64,000 nt of DNA from SIG299 sp051880375 (GTDB taxonomy: Bacteria > Bacillota > Clostridia > Lachnospirales > Lachnospiraceae): contig JBJENV010000060.1 in the NCBI GenBank assembly GCA_051880375.1, forward strand, positions 68,703-132,702, written 5' to 3'. The position numbers were made by a program, and so were the translations under genes. The notes under the pieces are model-generated. The model did no database searches. It was given only the letters and a program-made list of their open reading frames with translations, and was not told the DNA's origin. How positions within the stretch are numbered: position 1 is the first letter of the stretch; each line of letters begins with the position of its first letter. Positions 25,703-34,963 of this stretch are shown in pieces.

Positions 25703-26860
25703 ATGGCAGAGAGTAAAAGAGACTATTATGAGGTCCTCGGCGTGTCCAAAACTGCCACAGAGGACGAAATTAAAAAGGCATACCGTCAGGTGGCAAAGAA
25801 GTATCATCCCGATATGAATCCGGGTGATAAGGAAGCTGAGGCAAAGTTTAAAGAGGCCTCTGAAGCTTATGCCATTTTAAGTGATGCAGAAAAGCGCCGT
25901 CAGTATGACCAGTTCGGTCATGCGGCTTTTGAACAGGGCGGCGGCGGAGCCGGCGGATTTGATTTTACCGGCGATATGAGTGATATTTTCGGTGATATTT
26001 TCGGCGACTTTTTCGGCGGCGGCAGCAGAAGACGTGCAAACAACGGACCGATGAAGGGTGCCAATACCCGTGCCGGCATCCGGATTACTTTTGAAGAAGC
26101 GGTATTCGGTACGGAAAAGGAACTGGAGTTAAACTTAAAGGAGGAATGTGCAACCTGTCACGGAAGCGGTGCAAAGCCGGGTTCTTCCGCTGAAACCTGC
26201 AGTAAATGCGGCGGACAGGGACAGGTGGTATTTACCCAGCAGTCGTTGTTCGGTATGACACGCAGCGTACAGACCTGCCCGGATTGTCGCGGTACCGGTA
26301 AAATCATCAAGGAAAAGTGTCCGGACTGCCATGGCGCAGGGTATTTAACAAAGCGCAAAAAGATTCAGGTCAGCATTCCGGCGGGAATCGATAACGGCCA
26401 GAGCATCCGTATCCGCGGCAAGGGTGAACCGGGTGAGCGCGGCGGTGAATGGGGCGATTTGCTGGTAGAAGTATCGGTCAGCAGACATCCGATTTTCCAG
26501 AGACAGGAGTATGATATTTACTCTACGGCTCCGATGTCGTTTGCGCAGGCAGCGCTTGGCGGAGATGTCCGTATCAGTACGGTAGACGGCGATGTGCTTT
26601 ATACGGTAGCACCGGGAACACAAACCGATACGAAGATACGGCTTCGCGGTAAGGGAGTCCCGACGCTTAGAAATAAGCAGGTGCGTGGTGACCATTATGT
26701 TACTCTGGTGGTACAGGTGCCGACAAAGCTGACAAATGAGCAGAAGGAACTGCTGAAAAAATTTGATGAGAGTATGACCGGAGAAAAGAGAGATTCCGCC
26801 GAGCATTCCGACAAGGAGGAAAAGGGCGGAAGAAAGAAATTTTTCGGAAAAGAGAAGTAA
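25703..26860 (+). CDS. dnaJ: Chaperone protein DnaJ (Hsp40)
   Basis: DnaJ (385 aa) stimulates DnaK ATPase activity. It has an N-terminal J-domain (DYYEVLGVSKTATEDEIK, with HPD at about 34–36), a Gly/Phe-rich segment (about 74–115), four CxxCxGxG-type zinc repeats (CATCHGSG, CSKCGGQG, CPDCRGTG, CPDCHGAG), and substrate-binding beta domains with GIDNGQSIRIRGKGEPG. Length and order match full DnaJ. A hairpin terminator follows before prmA. Confidence 0.97.
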   Translation: MAESKRDYYEVLGVSKTATEDEIKKAYRQVAKKYHPDMNPGDKEAEAKFKEASEAYAILSDAEKRRQYDQFGHAAFEQGGGGAGGFDFTGDMSDIFGDIFGDFFGGGSRRRANNGPMKGANTRAGIRITFEEAVFGTEKELELNLKEECATCHGSGAKPGSSAETCSKCGGQGQVVFTQQSLFGMTRSVQTCPDCRGTGKIIKEKCPDCHGAGYLTKRKKIQVSIPAGIDNGQSIRIRGKGEPGERGGEWGDLLVEVSVSRHPIFQRQEYDIYSTAPMSFAQAALGGDVRISTVDGDVLYTVAPGTQTDTKIRLRGKGVPTLRNKQVRGDHYVTLVVQVPTKLTNEQKELLKKFDESMTGEKRDSAEHSDKEEKGGRKKFFGKEK

Positions 26861-26870
26861 AATGGAAAGC

Positions 26871-26904
26871 AGAGTAGCCGGTATTGCGGCTATTCTGTTT
26901 TTGT
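26871..26904 (+). terminator. Terminator after dnaJ
   Basis: AGAGTAGCCG (26871–26880) pairs with CGGCTATTCT (26887–26896, one wobble) around a 6-nt loop, followed by GTTTTTGT. Confidence 0.8.
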
Positions 26905-26942
26905 GCGTTTAGAGTTTGGAAGAAAATGAGGAGAAGATGATT

Positions 26943-27971
26943 ATGAAGTGGAAGAAATTCACGCTGGAAACAACGACGGAAGCGGTAGATTTAGTCAGTG
27001 CAATGCTTTCGGAGCTTGGCATCGACGGAATTGAGATTCAGGATAATCAGCCGCTTTCGGAGGAAGATAAAAAGAAGATGTTTATTGATATTCTTCCGGA
27101 ACTTCCTGCAGATGACGGAAAGGCTTTGATAAGCTTTTATCTGGAGGAAGGCACGGACATGGAGGAGATGCTGACTGCGGTAAGAAACGGTCTTACGGAG
27201 TTGGACAACTTTATTTATACCGGAGAAAAGAACATCACGGTTTCTGAAACAGAGGATGCGGACTGGATTAACAACTGGAAGGAATTTTTTAAGCCGTTCC
27301 GTGTGGATGATACCATTGTGATTAAACCGACATGGGAAACGCTAGAGGATAAAAGGGACGGTGACATGGTCATTGAAATCGACCCGGGTACCGCATTCGG
27401 AACAGGCTCCCATGAGACGACAAAGCTCTGTATGCTGAATCTGAAAAAGTACATGCAGGGCGGGGAACGGGTGCTTGACCTCGGCTGCGGCAGCGGTATT
27501 CTTTCCATTGCGGCCAGAAAGCTGGGAGCATCCTATGTGCTGGGAACGGATATTGATGAAAATGCAGTGCTTGTTTCCGGAGAAAATACGGAGCAGAATC
27601 ATATAAAGACGGCTGCCATATCGCAGGCACCGGGTATTAATCCGGAGGCAGATATGGATGTATTTGCGGCGGCAGGAAGCGGATGCGGCTTCTTCTGTTG
27701 CAACGTACTTTCGGAAGAGCGCACCAGAACGCTCATCGGTGATTCGTATGATATCGTGGTGGCAAATATTCTTGCGGATGTGATTATTCCGCTCTCCGCC
27801 ATTGCAGGAGCCTTTTTAAAGCCGTGCGGACTCTTCATCAGCTCCGGCATTATTAATACAAAGGCAGATGACGTAAAGAAAGCGCTTCTTGCTAACGACT
27901 TTGAAATTGCAGAGCAGACGCAGATGGGCGACTGGGTATCGTTTGTGGCAAGAAAAAAGAATATGAGATAA
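26943..27971 (+). CDS. prmA: Ribosomal protein L11 methyltransferase PrmA
   Basis: PrmA (342 aa) trimethylates ribosomal protein L11. Visible marks are the N-terminal substrate domain, DWINNWKEFFKPFRV, IDPGTAFGTGSHETTKLCM, and the SAM motif VLDLGCGSGILSIAARKLG, with the catalytic-loop VVANILADVI. Between VLGTDIDENAV and the ANI motif there is an insert of about 35 residues (PGINPEADMDVFAAAGSGCGFFCCN region), making it longer than usual. ATG 26943 is chosen for GAGGAG at 26928–26933; the in-frame ATG at 26937 is too near the RBS and the TTG at 26916 lies upstream of it. Confidence 0.93.
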   Translation: MKWKKFTLETTTEAVDLVSAMLSELGIDGIEIQDNQPLSEEDKKKMFIDILPELPADDGKALISFYLEEGTDMEEMLTAVRNGLTELDNFIYTGEKNITVSETEDADWINNWKEFFKPFRVDDTIVIKPTWETLEDKRDGDMVIEIDPGTAFGTGSHETTKLCMLNLKKYMQGGERVLDLGCGSGILSIAARKLGASYVLGTDIDENAVLVSGENTEQNHIKTAAISQAPGINPEADMDVFAAAGSGCGFFCCNVLSEERTRTLIGDSYDIVVANILADVIIPLSAIAGAFLKPCGLFISSGIINTKADDVKKALLANDFEIAEQTQMGDWVSFVARKKNMR

Positions 27972-27994
27972 AAGAGAGAAAGAGGGAGATTTGG

Positions 27995-29233
27995 ATGAAT
28001 TATTCGGAAAGAAGACAGCGTGTGGAAGAAACTATGGAACAGGGAAGCATTTTGCTGCTTTATTCGGGCGAGGAGCTTCATATCAGCGCAGACACCTATT
28101 TTGATTTTGAAGCAAACCGTCAGTTTTTTTATCTGACCGGTATCCGCAGGGAAAACATGGCGCTTCTGATCGATAAATGCGGTGAAACGGTGGAGGAGCA
28201 TCTGTTCATTGAGCCGATTGATCCTTCGGTGGAACGATGGGTAGGAAAGAAAATGACGAAAGAGGAGGCAACGGCCGTCAGCGGAATCGAAAAGATTCAT
28301 CTGATAGAAGAGCTGCCGTCCGTACTGTCCTCTGTGATGGCAAGAAAACTGCCGAAAAAGGCATATTTTGACCTCTACCGTCATCAGAGCGGTGATTTAC
28401 CGGACTATAATGCGGTAAAAGCAAAGCAGTTCGCAGCAGAGTATCCTGCGGTAACGCTTGATGATATCTATCCGGCTGTGGCAGAGCTTCGTATGGTGAA
28501 GGATGCAGGAGAAGTTGAAAAGACAAGGAAAGCAGTGGAAATCACAAAGGAAGCCCTCAGGCATGTCATGGCAACGCTCTGCCCGGAACAGAAGGAATAT
28601 CAGGTACAGGCAGAATTTGAGTATAAAATAAAGATGCTCGGTGCAGAAAGCCCTGCATTCCCGACCATCGCAGGTTCCGGTGCAAACGGTACGATGCTGC
28701 ACTATGAAACGAATCGGGATACATGTAAGGCAGATACATTGATATTACTTGACCTTGGTGCAAGATACGAGGGCTATAATTCCGATATTACGAGAACCTA
28801 TCCGGTGAGCGGAACGTTTACGGCACGCCAGAAGCAGATTTATGATATTGTACTTGCGGCGAACAGGGAAGTAGCGTCGATGGCAAAACCGGGAGTTACG
28901 CTTCGTGAATTAAACGAGCGTTGCAAGGAGGTTCTGTCGGAAGGATTATTGAAGCTTGGACTGATAGAAAAGCCGGAGGAAATTTCTAAATACTATATGC
29001 ATGGTGTGTCACACCACCTTGGAATTGATGTGCATGATGTTACGGTGCCAAAGCTTGCAAAGCTTCAGCCGGGTATGATTATCACGGATGAGCCGGGACT
29101 TTATATTGATGAAGAAGAAATCGGCATCCGCATTGAGGATGATTTGCTGATTACGGAGAACGGTTGTGAGGTGCTGTCTGCGGATATTGTGCGGACGACC
29201 GAAGAAATCGAGCGGAACATGAGGGAGCGCTAG
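27995..29233 (+). CDS. pepP: Xaa-Pro aminopeptidase (M24B family)
   Basis: The 412-aa protein has the creatinase-type N-terminal domain (about 1–170, FDFEANRQFFYLTGI) and the M24 metallopeptidase domain. Metal ligands are visible as D…D in LLDLGARYEGYNSDITRTYP, H in HGVSHHLGIDVHD, E in ITDEPGLYI and E in IRIEDDLLI. It removes the N-terminal residue before proline in peptides. The gene is downstream of prmA by 23 bases and likely in one transcript with the TRIC-like gene and rsmE. Confidence 0.92.
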   Translation: MNYSERRQRVEETMEQGSILLLYSGEELHISADTYFDFEANRQFFYLTGIRRENMALLIDKCGETVEEHLFIEPIDPSVERWVGKKMTKEEATAVSGIEKIHLIEELPSVLSSVMARKLPKKAYFDLYRHQSGDLPDYNAVKAKQFAAEYPAVTLDDIYPAVAELRMVKDAGEVEKTRKAVEITKEALRHVMATLCPEQKEYQVQAEFEYKIKMLGAESPAFPTIAGSGANGTMLHYETNRDTCKADTLILLDLGARYEGYNSDITRTYPVSGTFTARQKQIYDIVLAANREVASMAKPGVTLRELNERCKEVLSEGLLKLGLIEKPEEISKYYMHGVSHHLGIDVHDVTVPKLAKLQPGMIITDEPGLYIDEEEIGIRIEDDLLITENGCEVLSADIVRTTEEIERNMRER

Positions 29234-29241
29234 GAAAACGC

Positions 29242-29889
29242 ATGGACGCATATATTTTTGTGATGGAAATTATCGGTACGATTGCTTTTGCTTCTTCGGG
29301 AGCCATGGTCGGCATCCAGAAGGAGATGGATATTTTCGGAGTGTCCGTGCTTGGTATGACAACGGCAGTCGGCGGCGGAATGATAAGGGATCTGATTCTT
29401 GGCGTCACACCGCCTGTGATGTTTCAGGACCCGACGTATGCTGTTGTGGCAATCATAGTTTCCTGTCTGGTATTTCTTGTCGTTGCCTTTAACCGGAGGC
29501 TTGCGGAAAGCCATCTGTACGTGCTGTATGAAAAACTGATGCTTGTCTGCGATTCGCTCGGTCTTGGTATTTTTACCGTGGTCGGCGTGAATGCGGCACT
29601 GAATATGAGCTATGAGACTACCGGCTTTCTTCAGGTATTTGTCGGCGTACTGACCGGTGTTGGCGGCGGTTGTGTCAGGGATATGATGGCGGGAAATACC
29701 CCGTACATTTTTGTAAAGCATGTATATGCCAGCGCTTCGATTTTAGGTGCAATTACGTGCGTGCTGCTTACCAGGCAGTGCGGAGAACTGACCGGAATGT
29801 TGACCGGTGCATTGATTGTTCTCGTGATCCGGTTGTTGGCGGCACATTATAAGTGGAATCTGCCGAGAATACGAAAAACACAGGAATAA
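29242..29889 (+). CDS. TRIC/UPF0126-family membrane channel-like protein
   Basis: The 215-aa integral membrane protein has six to seven hydrophobic helices and two copies of the UPF0126 repeat, each containing a conserved glycine motif: GGGMIRDLILGVTPP (about 50–64) and GGGCVRDMMAGNTPY (about 135–149). This is the prokaryotic TRIC (trimeric intracellular cation channel) family, which conducts monovalent cations in tested cases; the substrate here is inferred. It starts 9 bases after pepP and is followed by rsmE after 14 bases. Confidence 0.85.
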   Translation: MDAYIFVMEIIGTIAFASSGAMVGIQKEMDIFGVSVLGMTTAVGGGMIRDLILGVTPPVMFQDPTYAVVAIIVSCLVFLVVAFNRRLAESHLYVLYEKLMLVCDSLGLGIFTVVGVNAALNMSYETTGFLQVFVGVLTGVGGGCVRDMMAGNTPYIFVKHVYASASILGAITCVLLTRQCGELTGMLTGALIVLVIRLLAAHYKWNLPRIRKTQE

Positions 29890-29903
29890 AGAAAGGGAGC
29901 TAC

Positions 29904-30710
29904 ATGTATCGCTTTTATTGTGAAGAGGAAAAGAAAGCCGGAGGGCAGTTTGTTTTAACCGGAACCGATGTGAATCATATTAAGAATGTGCTTCGGATGA
30001 AACCCGGTGAGACGATGATTGTCTGCGACGGAAAGGGAAAAGACTACTATTGTAGAATTGAGACTCTGGAGACGGAGCAGGTTGTTGTAGATATTGAAGA
30101 GGAGAGGCCTTCGATAAGTGAGCTGCCGGTTTCCGTTACGCTCTGTCAGGGGCTTCCGAAGAAGGATAAAATGGAGCTGATTATCCAGAAGGCAGTGGAA
30201 CTTGGTGCGACCCATATTGTTCCTGTAGCGATGAAGCGCTGCGTGGTAAAGCTTGAGGATGAAAAGAAGGAAGTAAGGAAGCGGGAACGATGGCAGGCAA
30301 TTTCGGAAAGTGCGGCAAAGCAGTCGGGGCGCGGTGTGATTCCGGAGGTGACAAAGGCAGTCAGCTATCAGGAAGCAATAAAGTCTGCCTGTGCACGAGG
30401 TATGGTACTTGTACCATATGAGCACGCCGAAGGGATGAGTGCGTTTCAGACGGCACTTGCCGGGCTTACCGTTTCTTTGGGACAGGCAAAGGAAACGGGA
30501 AGAAAACCGGAGATTTCCGTGTTTATCGGCCCGGAGGGCGGCTTTGAAGAGGAAGAAATTGAACTGGCAATACAGTCAGGTGCGATACCGGTATCGCTTG
30601 GAAAGCGGATTCTGCGCACCGAAACGGCAGGACTTACGGTACTGTCTATTCTGATGTATGAGATTGAGTGTGCAGGCGAGAAAGGAAAGCAGGAATGGAA
30701 GCATATTTAG
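29904..30710 (+). CDS. rsmE: 16S rRNA (uracil-1498-N3)-methyltransferase RsmE
   Basis: RsmE (268 aa) methylates U1498 in 16S rRNA. It begins MYRFYCEEE, has a PUA-like N-terminal domain (NHIKNVLRMKPGE) and the SPOUT trefoil knot with KKDKMELIIQKAVELGATHIVP, ERWQAISESAAKQSGR, IGPEGGFEEEEIELA and SLGKRILRTETA. ATG 29904 is preferred after GAAAGGGAG; a longer frame from 29853 would overlap the TRIC gene and has no RBS. The prmA…rsmE order is conserved in Firmicutes. Confidence 0.95.
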   Translation: MYRFYCEEEKKAGGQFVLTGTDVNHIKNVLRMKPGETMIVCDGKGKDYYCRIETLETEQVVVDIEEERPSISELPVSVTLCQGLPKKDKMELIIQKAVELGATHIVPVAMKRCVVKLEDEKKEVRKRERWQAISESAAKQSGRGVIPEVTKAVSYQEAIKSACARGMVLVPYEHAEGMSAFQTALAGLTVSLGQAKETGRKPEISVFIGPEGGFEEEEIELAIQSGAIPVSLGKRILRTETAGLTVLSILMYEIECAGEKGKQEWKHI

Positions 30711-31858
30711 ATAATGCGGCAACGACAAGAGTCAGTGAAACGGCAGCAAGGGTGATGCAGCAGGTGCTTTTGTCCGATTTCGGAAATCCGTCTTCTTTGC
30801 ATAAGAAGGGAATGGAAGCCGAGAACTATATAAAAAATGCGAAAAAGCAACTGTCCGGTATTTTAAAATGCAATCCTTCGGAGATTACGTTTACCTCCGG
30901 GGGAACCGAATCGAACAATATGGCGCTAATTGGTGCGGCTCTGGCAAACCGCCGTGCCGGAAATCATATCATTACAACAAGAATCGAGCATGCTTCGGTT
31001 TATCAGCCGCTCCTGTTTTTGCAGGAGATGGGCTTCCGTGTAAGCTTTGTGCCGGTGGATGCGGCAGGAAGAGTCGATATCGATGCACTGGAGCAGGAAA
31101 TCTGCGACGATACGATTCTGGTTTCTGTCATGTATGTGAATAACGAAATCGGCAGTGTGGAGCCGGTAGCTGAGATTTCCAGACGGATTCATGCAAAAAA
31201 GCCGGGAATTTTGTTCCATGTCGATGCGATTCAGGCATTCGGCAAGTTTTCTATTTGGCCGGAAAAGGAAGGAATTGATCTGTTAAGCGTAAGCGGGCAC
31301 AAGATTCACGGCCCGAAGGGCAGCGGATTTTTATATGTAAAGAACAGAACGAAGCTTAAGCCGATTCTGTACGGCGGCGGACAGGAAAAGGGAATGCGTT
31401 CCGGTACGGAAAATGTGCCTGCCATTGCAGGATTTGCCAGTGCAGCAACGGAAATGTATGCAAAGCTTGAAGAGAACCGGGCACACCTGTTTGCGTTAAA
31501 AAAGCGTCTGGTGGAACGTTTTCAGGCGATGGAGGGAGTAACGGTCAACGGAATTCCTGAGGAGGGTGTGGAAGCAACCGCACCGCATATCGTAAGTGCA
31601 AGCTTTTTGGGCGTCCGCAGTGAAGTACTGCTGCACGCACTGGAGGAAAAGGGAGTGTATGTATCCTCCGGCTCGGCATGTTCCTCCAATCATCCGGATA
31701 TCAGCGGGACCCTGGTTGCCATTGGTGTAAAAAAGGAACTGCTGGATGCAACGCTCCGGTTCAGTTTTTCTGTACACACGACATTGGAAGAAGTGGAATA
31801 TGCGGCAGATATGACAGCAGAGCTTCTTCCGGTGCTGCGAAGATTTTCGAGAAAATAA
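30695..31858 (+). CDS. Cysteine desulfurase (NifS/IscS family)
   Basis: The 387-aa PLP enzyme moves sulfur from cysteine to acceptor proteins. It has YLDNAATTRVSE, FTSGGTESNNMAL, IEHASVYQP, HVDAIQAFGKF, the PLP lysine in LSVSGHKIHGPKG (about 195–207) and the catalytic cysteine loop VSSGSACSSNHPDISG. The start ATG at 30695 overlaps rsmE by 16 bases. In Bacillus a similar desulfurase (NifZ) serves ThiI; here thiI lies downstream, separated by the GGDEF gene, so a role in 4-thiouridine synthesis is likely. Confidence 0.9.
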   Translation: MEAYLDNAATTRVSETAARVMQQVLLSDFGNPSSLHKKGMEAENYIKNAKKQLSGILKCNPSEITFTSGGTESNNMALIGAALANRRAGNHIITTRIEHASVYQPLLFLQEMGFRVSFVPVDAAGRVDIDALEQEICDDTILVSVMYVNNEIGSVEPVAEISRRIHAKKPGILFHVDAIQAFGKFSIWPEKEGIDLLSVSGHKIHGPKGSGFLYVKNRTKLKPILYGGGQEKGMRSGTENVPAIAGFASAATEMYAKLEENRAHLFALKKRLVERFQAMEGVTVNGIPEEGVEATAPHIVSASFLGVRSEVLLHALEEKGVYVSSGSACSSNHPDISGTLVAIGVKKELLDATLRFSFSVHTTLEEVEYAADMTAELLPVLRRFSRK

Positions 31859-31862
31859 AATA

Positions 31863-31891
31863 TTGTCATTTGAAGTGTAATGTGATATAGT
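31863..31891 (+). promoter_or_regulatory. Sigma-A-like promoter of the TPR–GGDEF gene
   Basis: TTGTCA (31863–31868), 17-base spacer, TATAGT (31886–31891), directly after the desulfurase stop. Confidence 0.65.
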
Positions 31892-31958
31892 TATTCTGTA
31901 TTTTCTGTGGGTGAAAGATAAAAACAGATGGCTTGGAGAAGAGCAGAGTGGTGGCAGA

Positions 31959-33623
31959 ATGAATAAGAAAAGACTGAAGCAATATCTGGATGAAATTATA
32001 GAAATACGCTATTATGAACCGAAGAAGCTGTTAAAGCTCAGCAGACAGCTGATTTCGGAAGGGAAAAAGGATAAAGATGAAATTGCCTGCGCTTATGGTG
32101 AATACTATCAGCTGGAGGCTTATTTCCGTTTCGGAAAGCTGGATGAAGCAATGTTAAAGAGTTCCATACGTGCACTTCAGCTTACCAGAAAGAACAATCT
32201 GTATGAACTGGAATGCCGTTGCTATAATATGCTCGGAATTTTTTTACTCAATCAGGGCGATGTCGTGGCGGCAATGGAATATTATCAGATGGGTATGAAT
32301 ATTGCACTAAAGCATCATTATTCCGGTCTGATTAGGATACTTACCAATAATCTCGGAGATTTGTATCTGCAGATGAAGGACTATCCGAAGGCATTGTATT
32401 ATCTGAAAAAGTGTTATCAACAGTCGGTGGAGCTGATGGAGAAGCAGAAAAAGAACGGAAAGATGCTGCTTCATGTTTCTAACCTTAACGTATCGATTCT
32501 GAACATTTCAGAGGTATATTACCGGCTGGGTGATTATGCGGAAAGTCTGCATTATATTAAGATGCTGCAGCCGGAGGAAGCAGAAGGCAGAAATTCATTC
32601 TACTTCGGGTCGGTAAGTGCAGTTTATGCGCTGAATTACGGTCATATGGGACGTATGGAGGACGCATGGGGCTACATCAAACAGGTAGTGGCTGCTGCAG
32701 AAGAAGGAGCCGGTAAGTTAGAGTCCGTCAAGGATTATCTCAATGTATCCAGTATGCTGTTAGATTACGGAGAAGTGGAATATGCGGGAAGACTGCTGAC
32801 TGCTGTCCGCAAGATTGCAGAGGAATTGTCACTGGTCAATGTATGGTGTGACTATTATGAAGTACTGATTCGTTACCGGAAGCAGTGCAAGGATACAGAA
32901 CTGCTTTTGAAGACCTATGAGGAATACTTTGAATATAAAAAGCAATGGGAACGTCTGGTGGAACAGCAGCGTCTTCAGGCAATCCGGAACCGTCAGGCAC
33001 TTGATTATGCAGAAAAGCGTCAGAGCCGTATGGAAGAACGCAATAAGCAGCTCAAACGTATGTCGGAGCATGATGCGCTGACCGGGCTTTACAATCGATA
33101 TGCACTGAATGTGGAATGTGAAAAGTGGTATCACGAGGCGAAAGCAAAACAGACAACGCTTGGAATGATTGTGCTTGATGTGGACTATTTTAAGCAGTTT
33201 AATGATACCTATGGACATTTGGAGGGTGACAACTGTTTAAAGTGTGTCAGTGATGTGCTTCGTGAAGCAGTCGGTTCGGACGGCATGATAGTTCGCTACG
33301 GCGGAGATGAATTTTTTGTTCTGCTGAGAGGAAAAACCGAGGAAGAGGTGCTGGAGCTGGCAGAAAATATCAACATCTGCATGAGAAAAAGAAAGTATCA
33401 GCACAGAGCATCTCTGGTTTCGGACTATGTGACGCTAAGTCAGGGAATTGTAAACGCAGTACCGGAGGAAATTCAGACGATACCGGATTTTATTCATCTG
33501 GCAGACAATGCACTGTATAAAGCAAAGGAAGCAAGAAGAGGTTCTATCGGAGTTTACGGAAACGACGGTAACTATAACATTTACGATAATCAGAGAATGA
33601 TGGAGGAAATCAAACTGCAATGA
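31959..33623 (+). CDS. TPR-repeat diguanylate cyclase (GGDEF)
   Basis: The 554-aa soluble protein has tetratricopeptide-type helical repeats over about residues 1–350 (for example YNMLGIFLLNQGDVVAAMEYYQMG, NNLGDLYLQMKDYPKALYYLKKC), a coiled connector (ERNKQLKRMSEHDALTGLYNRYAL) and a GGDEF domain with RYGGDEFFVLL at about 446. The active-site GGDEF is intact, so synthesis of cyclic di-GMP is expected; no RxxD inhibitory site stands at its usual place. ATG 31959 is preferred; a GTG at 31911 is in frame but without a clear RBS. Its 3' end overlaps thiI by 4 bases, so expression is coupled. Confidence 0.85.
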   Translation: MNKKRLKQYLDEIIEIRYYEPKKLLKLSRQLISEGKKDKDEIACAYGEYYQLEAYFRFGKLDEAMLKSSIRALQLTRKNNLYELECRCYNMLGIFLLNQGDVVAAMEYYQMGMNIALKHHYSGLIRILTNNLGDLYLQMKDYPKALYYLKKCYQQSVELMEKQKKNGKMLLHVSNLNVSILNISEVYYRLGDYAESLHYIKMLQPEEAEGRNSFYFGSVSAVYALNYGHMGRMEDAWGYIKQVVAAAEEGAGKLESVKDYLNVSSMLLDYGEVEYAGRLLTAVRKIAEELSLVNVWCDYYEVLIRYRKQCKDTELLLKTYEEYFEYKKQWERLVEQQRLQAIRNRQALDYAEKRQSRMEERNKQLKRMSEHDALTGLYNRYALNVECEKWYHEAKAKQTTLGMIVLDVDYFKQFNDTYGHLEGDNCLKCVSDVLREAVGSDGMIVRYGGDEFFVLLRGKTEEEVLELAENINICMRKRKYQHRASLVSDYVTLSQGIVNAVPEEIQTIPDFIHLADNALYKAKEARRGSIGVYGNDGNYNIYDNQRMMEEIKLQ

Positions 33624-34801
33624 GGTATCGCGCATTTTTAATTAAGTACGGGGAAATTGGTCTGAAGGGCAAAAACCGTCATGTCTTTGAAAACATTTTA
33701 TGCGAGCAGCTCCGCTATCATTTAAGAAATCTTGGTGAATTTGAAGTATCCAGAGAGCAGGGACGCATTTTTGTTTCCTGTCCCGAACAGTATGACTACG
33801 AGACGACGGTAGAAGAACTGAAAAAGGTATTCGGCGTTACCGGTATCTGTCCTGTCGTTGTGATTGAAACAACAGACTGGGAGGAGATTACGAAGGCAAC
33901 GCTCAACTATGTGGACAGCTTTTATGAGAATAAGAACTTTACGTTTAAGGTAGAGGCAAAACGTGCCGATAAGCGTTATCCGATTACTTCACCGGAAATG
34001 TGTGCGAGACTCGGAGAATCCCTTCTGCATCGGTTTGAAGGAATTTCGGTGGATGTGCATGAGCCGCAGGTACGCATTACGGTAGAGGTAAGGAATCAGT
34101 CTTATATTTACTCTCATGTGATTCCGGGACCGGGAGGAATGCCGATTGGCTCCAGCGGAAAGGCAATGCTGTTACTGTCGGGCGGTATCGACAGTCCGGT
34201 AGCCGGCTATATGATTGCAAAGCGCGGCGTGGAAATTGAAGCAACCTACTTTCATGCCCCGCCTTATACAAGTGAGCGTGCAAAACAGAAGGTTGTGGAC
34301 CTGGCAGAGATTATCAGTGCCTATACCGGGCCGATCAAACTGAATATTGTGAACTTTACGGACATTCAGTTGTATATTTATGAGCAGTGTCCGCACGAGC
34401 AGCTGACAATTATCATGCGCCGTTATATGATGCGGATTGCAGAAAAGCTGGCAAAAGACAGCGGCTGTATGGGGCTGATTACGGGCGAGAGCATCGGACA
34501 GGTGGCAAGTCAGACTATGCAGAGTCTGGCTGCAACGAATGCAGTATGTGAAATGCCGGTATATCGTCCGCTCATTGCGTTTGATAAGCAGGATATCATT
34601 ACAATTTCGGAGAAAATTAAGACATTTGAAACGTCCATTTTACCGTATGAGGACTGCTGTACGATTTTCGTGGCAAAGCATCCGGTGACAAAGCCGATCT
34701 TGTCTGTGATTGAGCAATCGGAAACTCATCTTGCGGAGAAGATAGAAGAATTGGTTCAGACAGCGCTTGATACCGTCGAGGTAGTGAAAGTCGGATATTA
34801 G
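33620..34801 (+). CDS. thiI: tRNA 4-thiouridine synthetase ThiI
   Basis: ThiI (393 aa) adenylates U8 of tRNA and installs sulfur; it may also serve thiamin synthesis. It has the N-terminal ferredoxin-like and THUMP domains (YGEIGLKGKNRHVFE, GRIFV…) and the PP-loop LLLSGGIDSPVAGYM at about 182, with YEDCCTIF near the C-terminus. The rhodanese domain found in E. coli ThiI is absent, as in Bacillus, so sulfur would come directly from the nearby desulfurase. It starts inside the GGDEF stop (CAATGA). Confidence 0.95.
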   Translation: MRYRAFLIKYGEIGLKGKNRHVFENILCEQLRYHLRNLGEFEVSREQGRIFVSCPEQYDYETTVEELKKVFGVTGICPVVVIETTDWEEITKATLNYVDSFYENKNFTFKVEAKRADKRYPITSPEMCARLGESLLHRFEGISVDVHEPQVRITVEVRNQSYIYSHVIPGPGGMPIGSSGKAMLLLSGGIDSPVAGYMIAKRGVEIEATYFHAPPYTSERAKQKVVDLAEIISAYTGPIKLNIVNFTDIQLYIYEQCPHEQLTIIMRRYMMRIAEKLAKDSGCMGLITGESIGQVASQTMQSLAATNAVCEMPVYRPLIAFDKQDIITISEKIKTFETSILPYEDCCTIFVAKHPVTKPILSVIEQSETHLAEKIEELVQTALDTVEVVKVGY

Positions 34802-34823
34802 AATCTTATAGGAAACACATACA

Positions 34824-34851
34824 GGCTGCCGTTCCCGGCAGCCGCTTTTTA
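34824..34851 (+). terminator. Terminator after thiI
   Basis: GGCTGCC (34824–34830) pairs with GGCAGCC (34837–34843), followed by GCTTTTTAA. Confidence 0.85.
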
Positions 34852-34896
34852 AGTGAAGGAACTGAGTCCGGGAAGACGAAGCCCTAAATTTTGTGA

Positions 34897-34927
34897 AACA
34901 AAAAAGAGGATACTGCACGGTATCCTC
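34897..34927 (-). terminator. Terminator of the HPr-like gene
   Basis: On the minus strand GAGGATAC and GTATCCTC (34920–34927 and 34906–34913) form an 8-bp stem, followed by a T-run (34900–34905 read as T). It stands about 37 bases after the stop. Confidence 0.8.
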
Positions 34928-34963
34928 CCCATTGTAACTATGTACCCCTTCCCGAAACAGATG

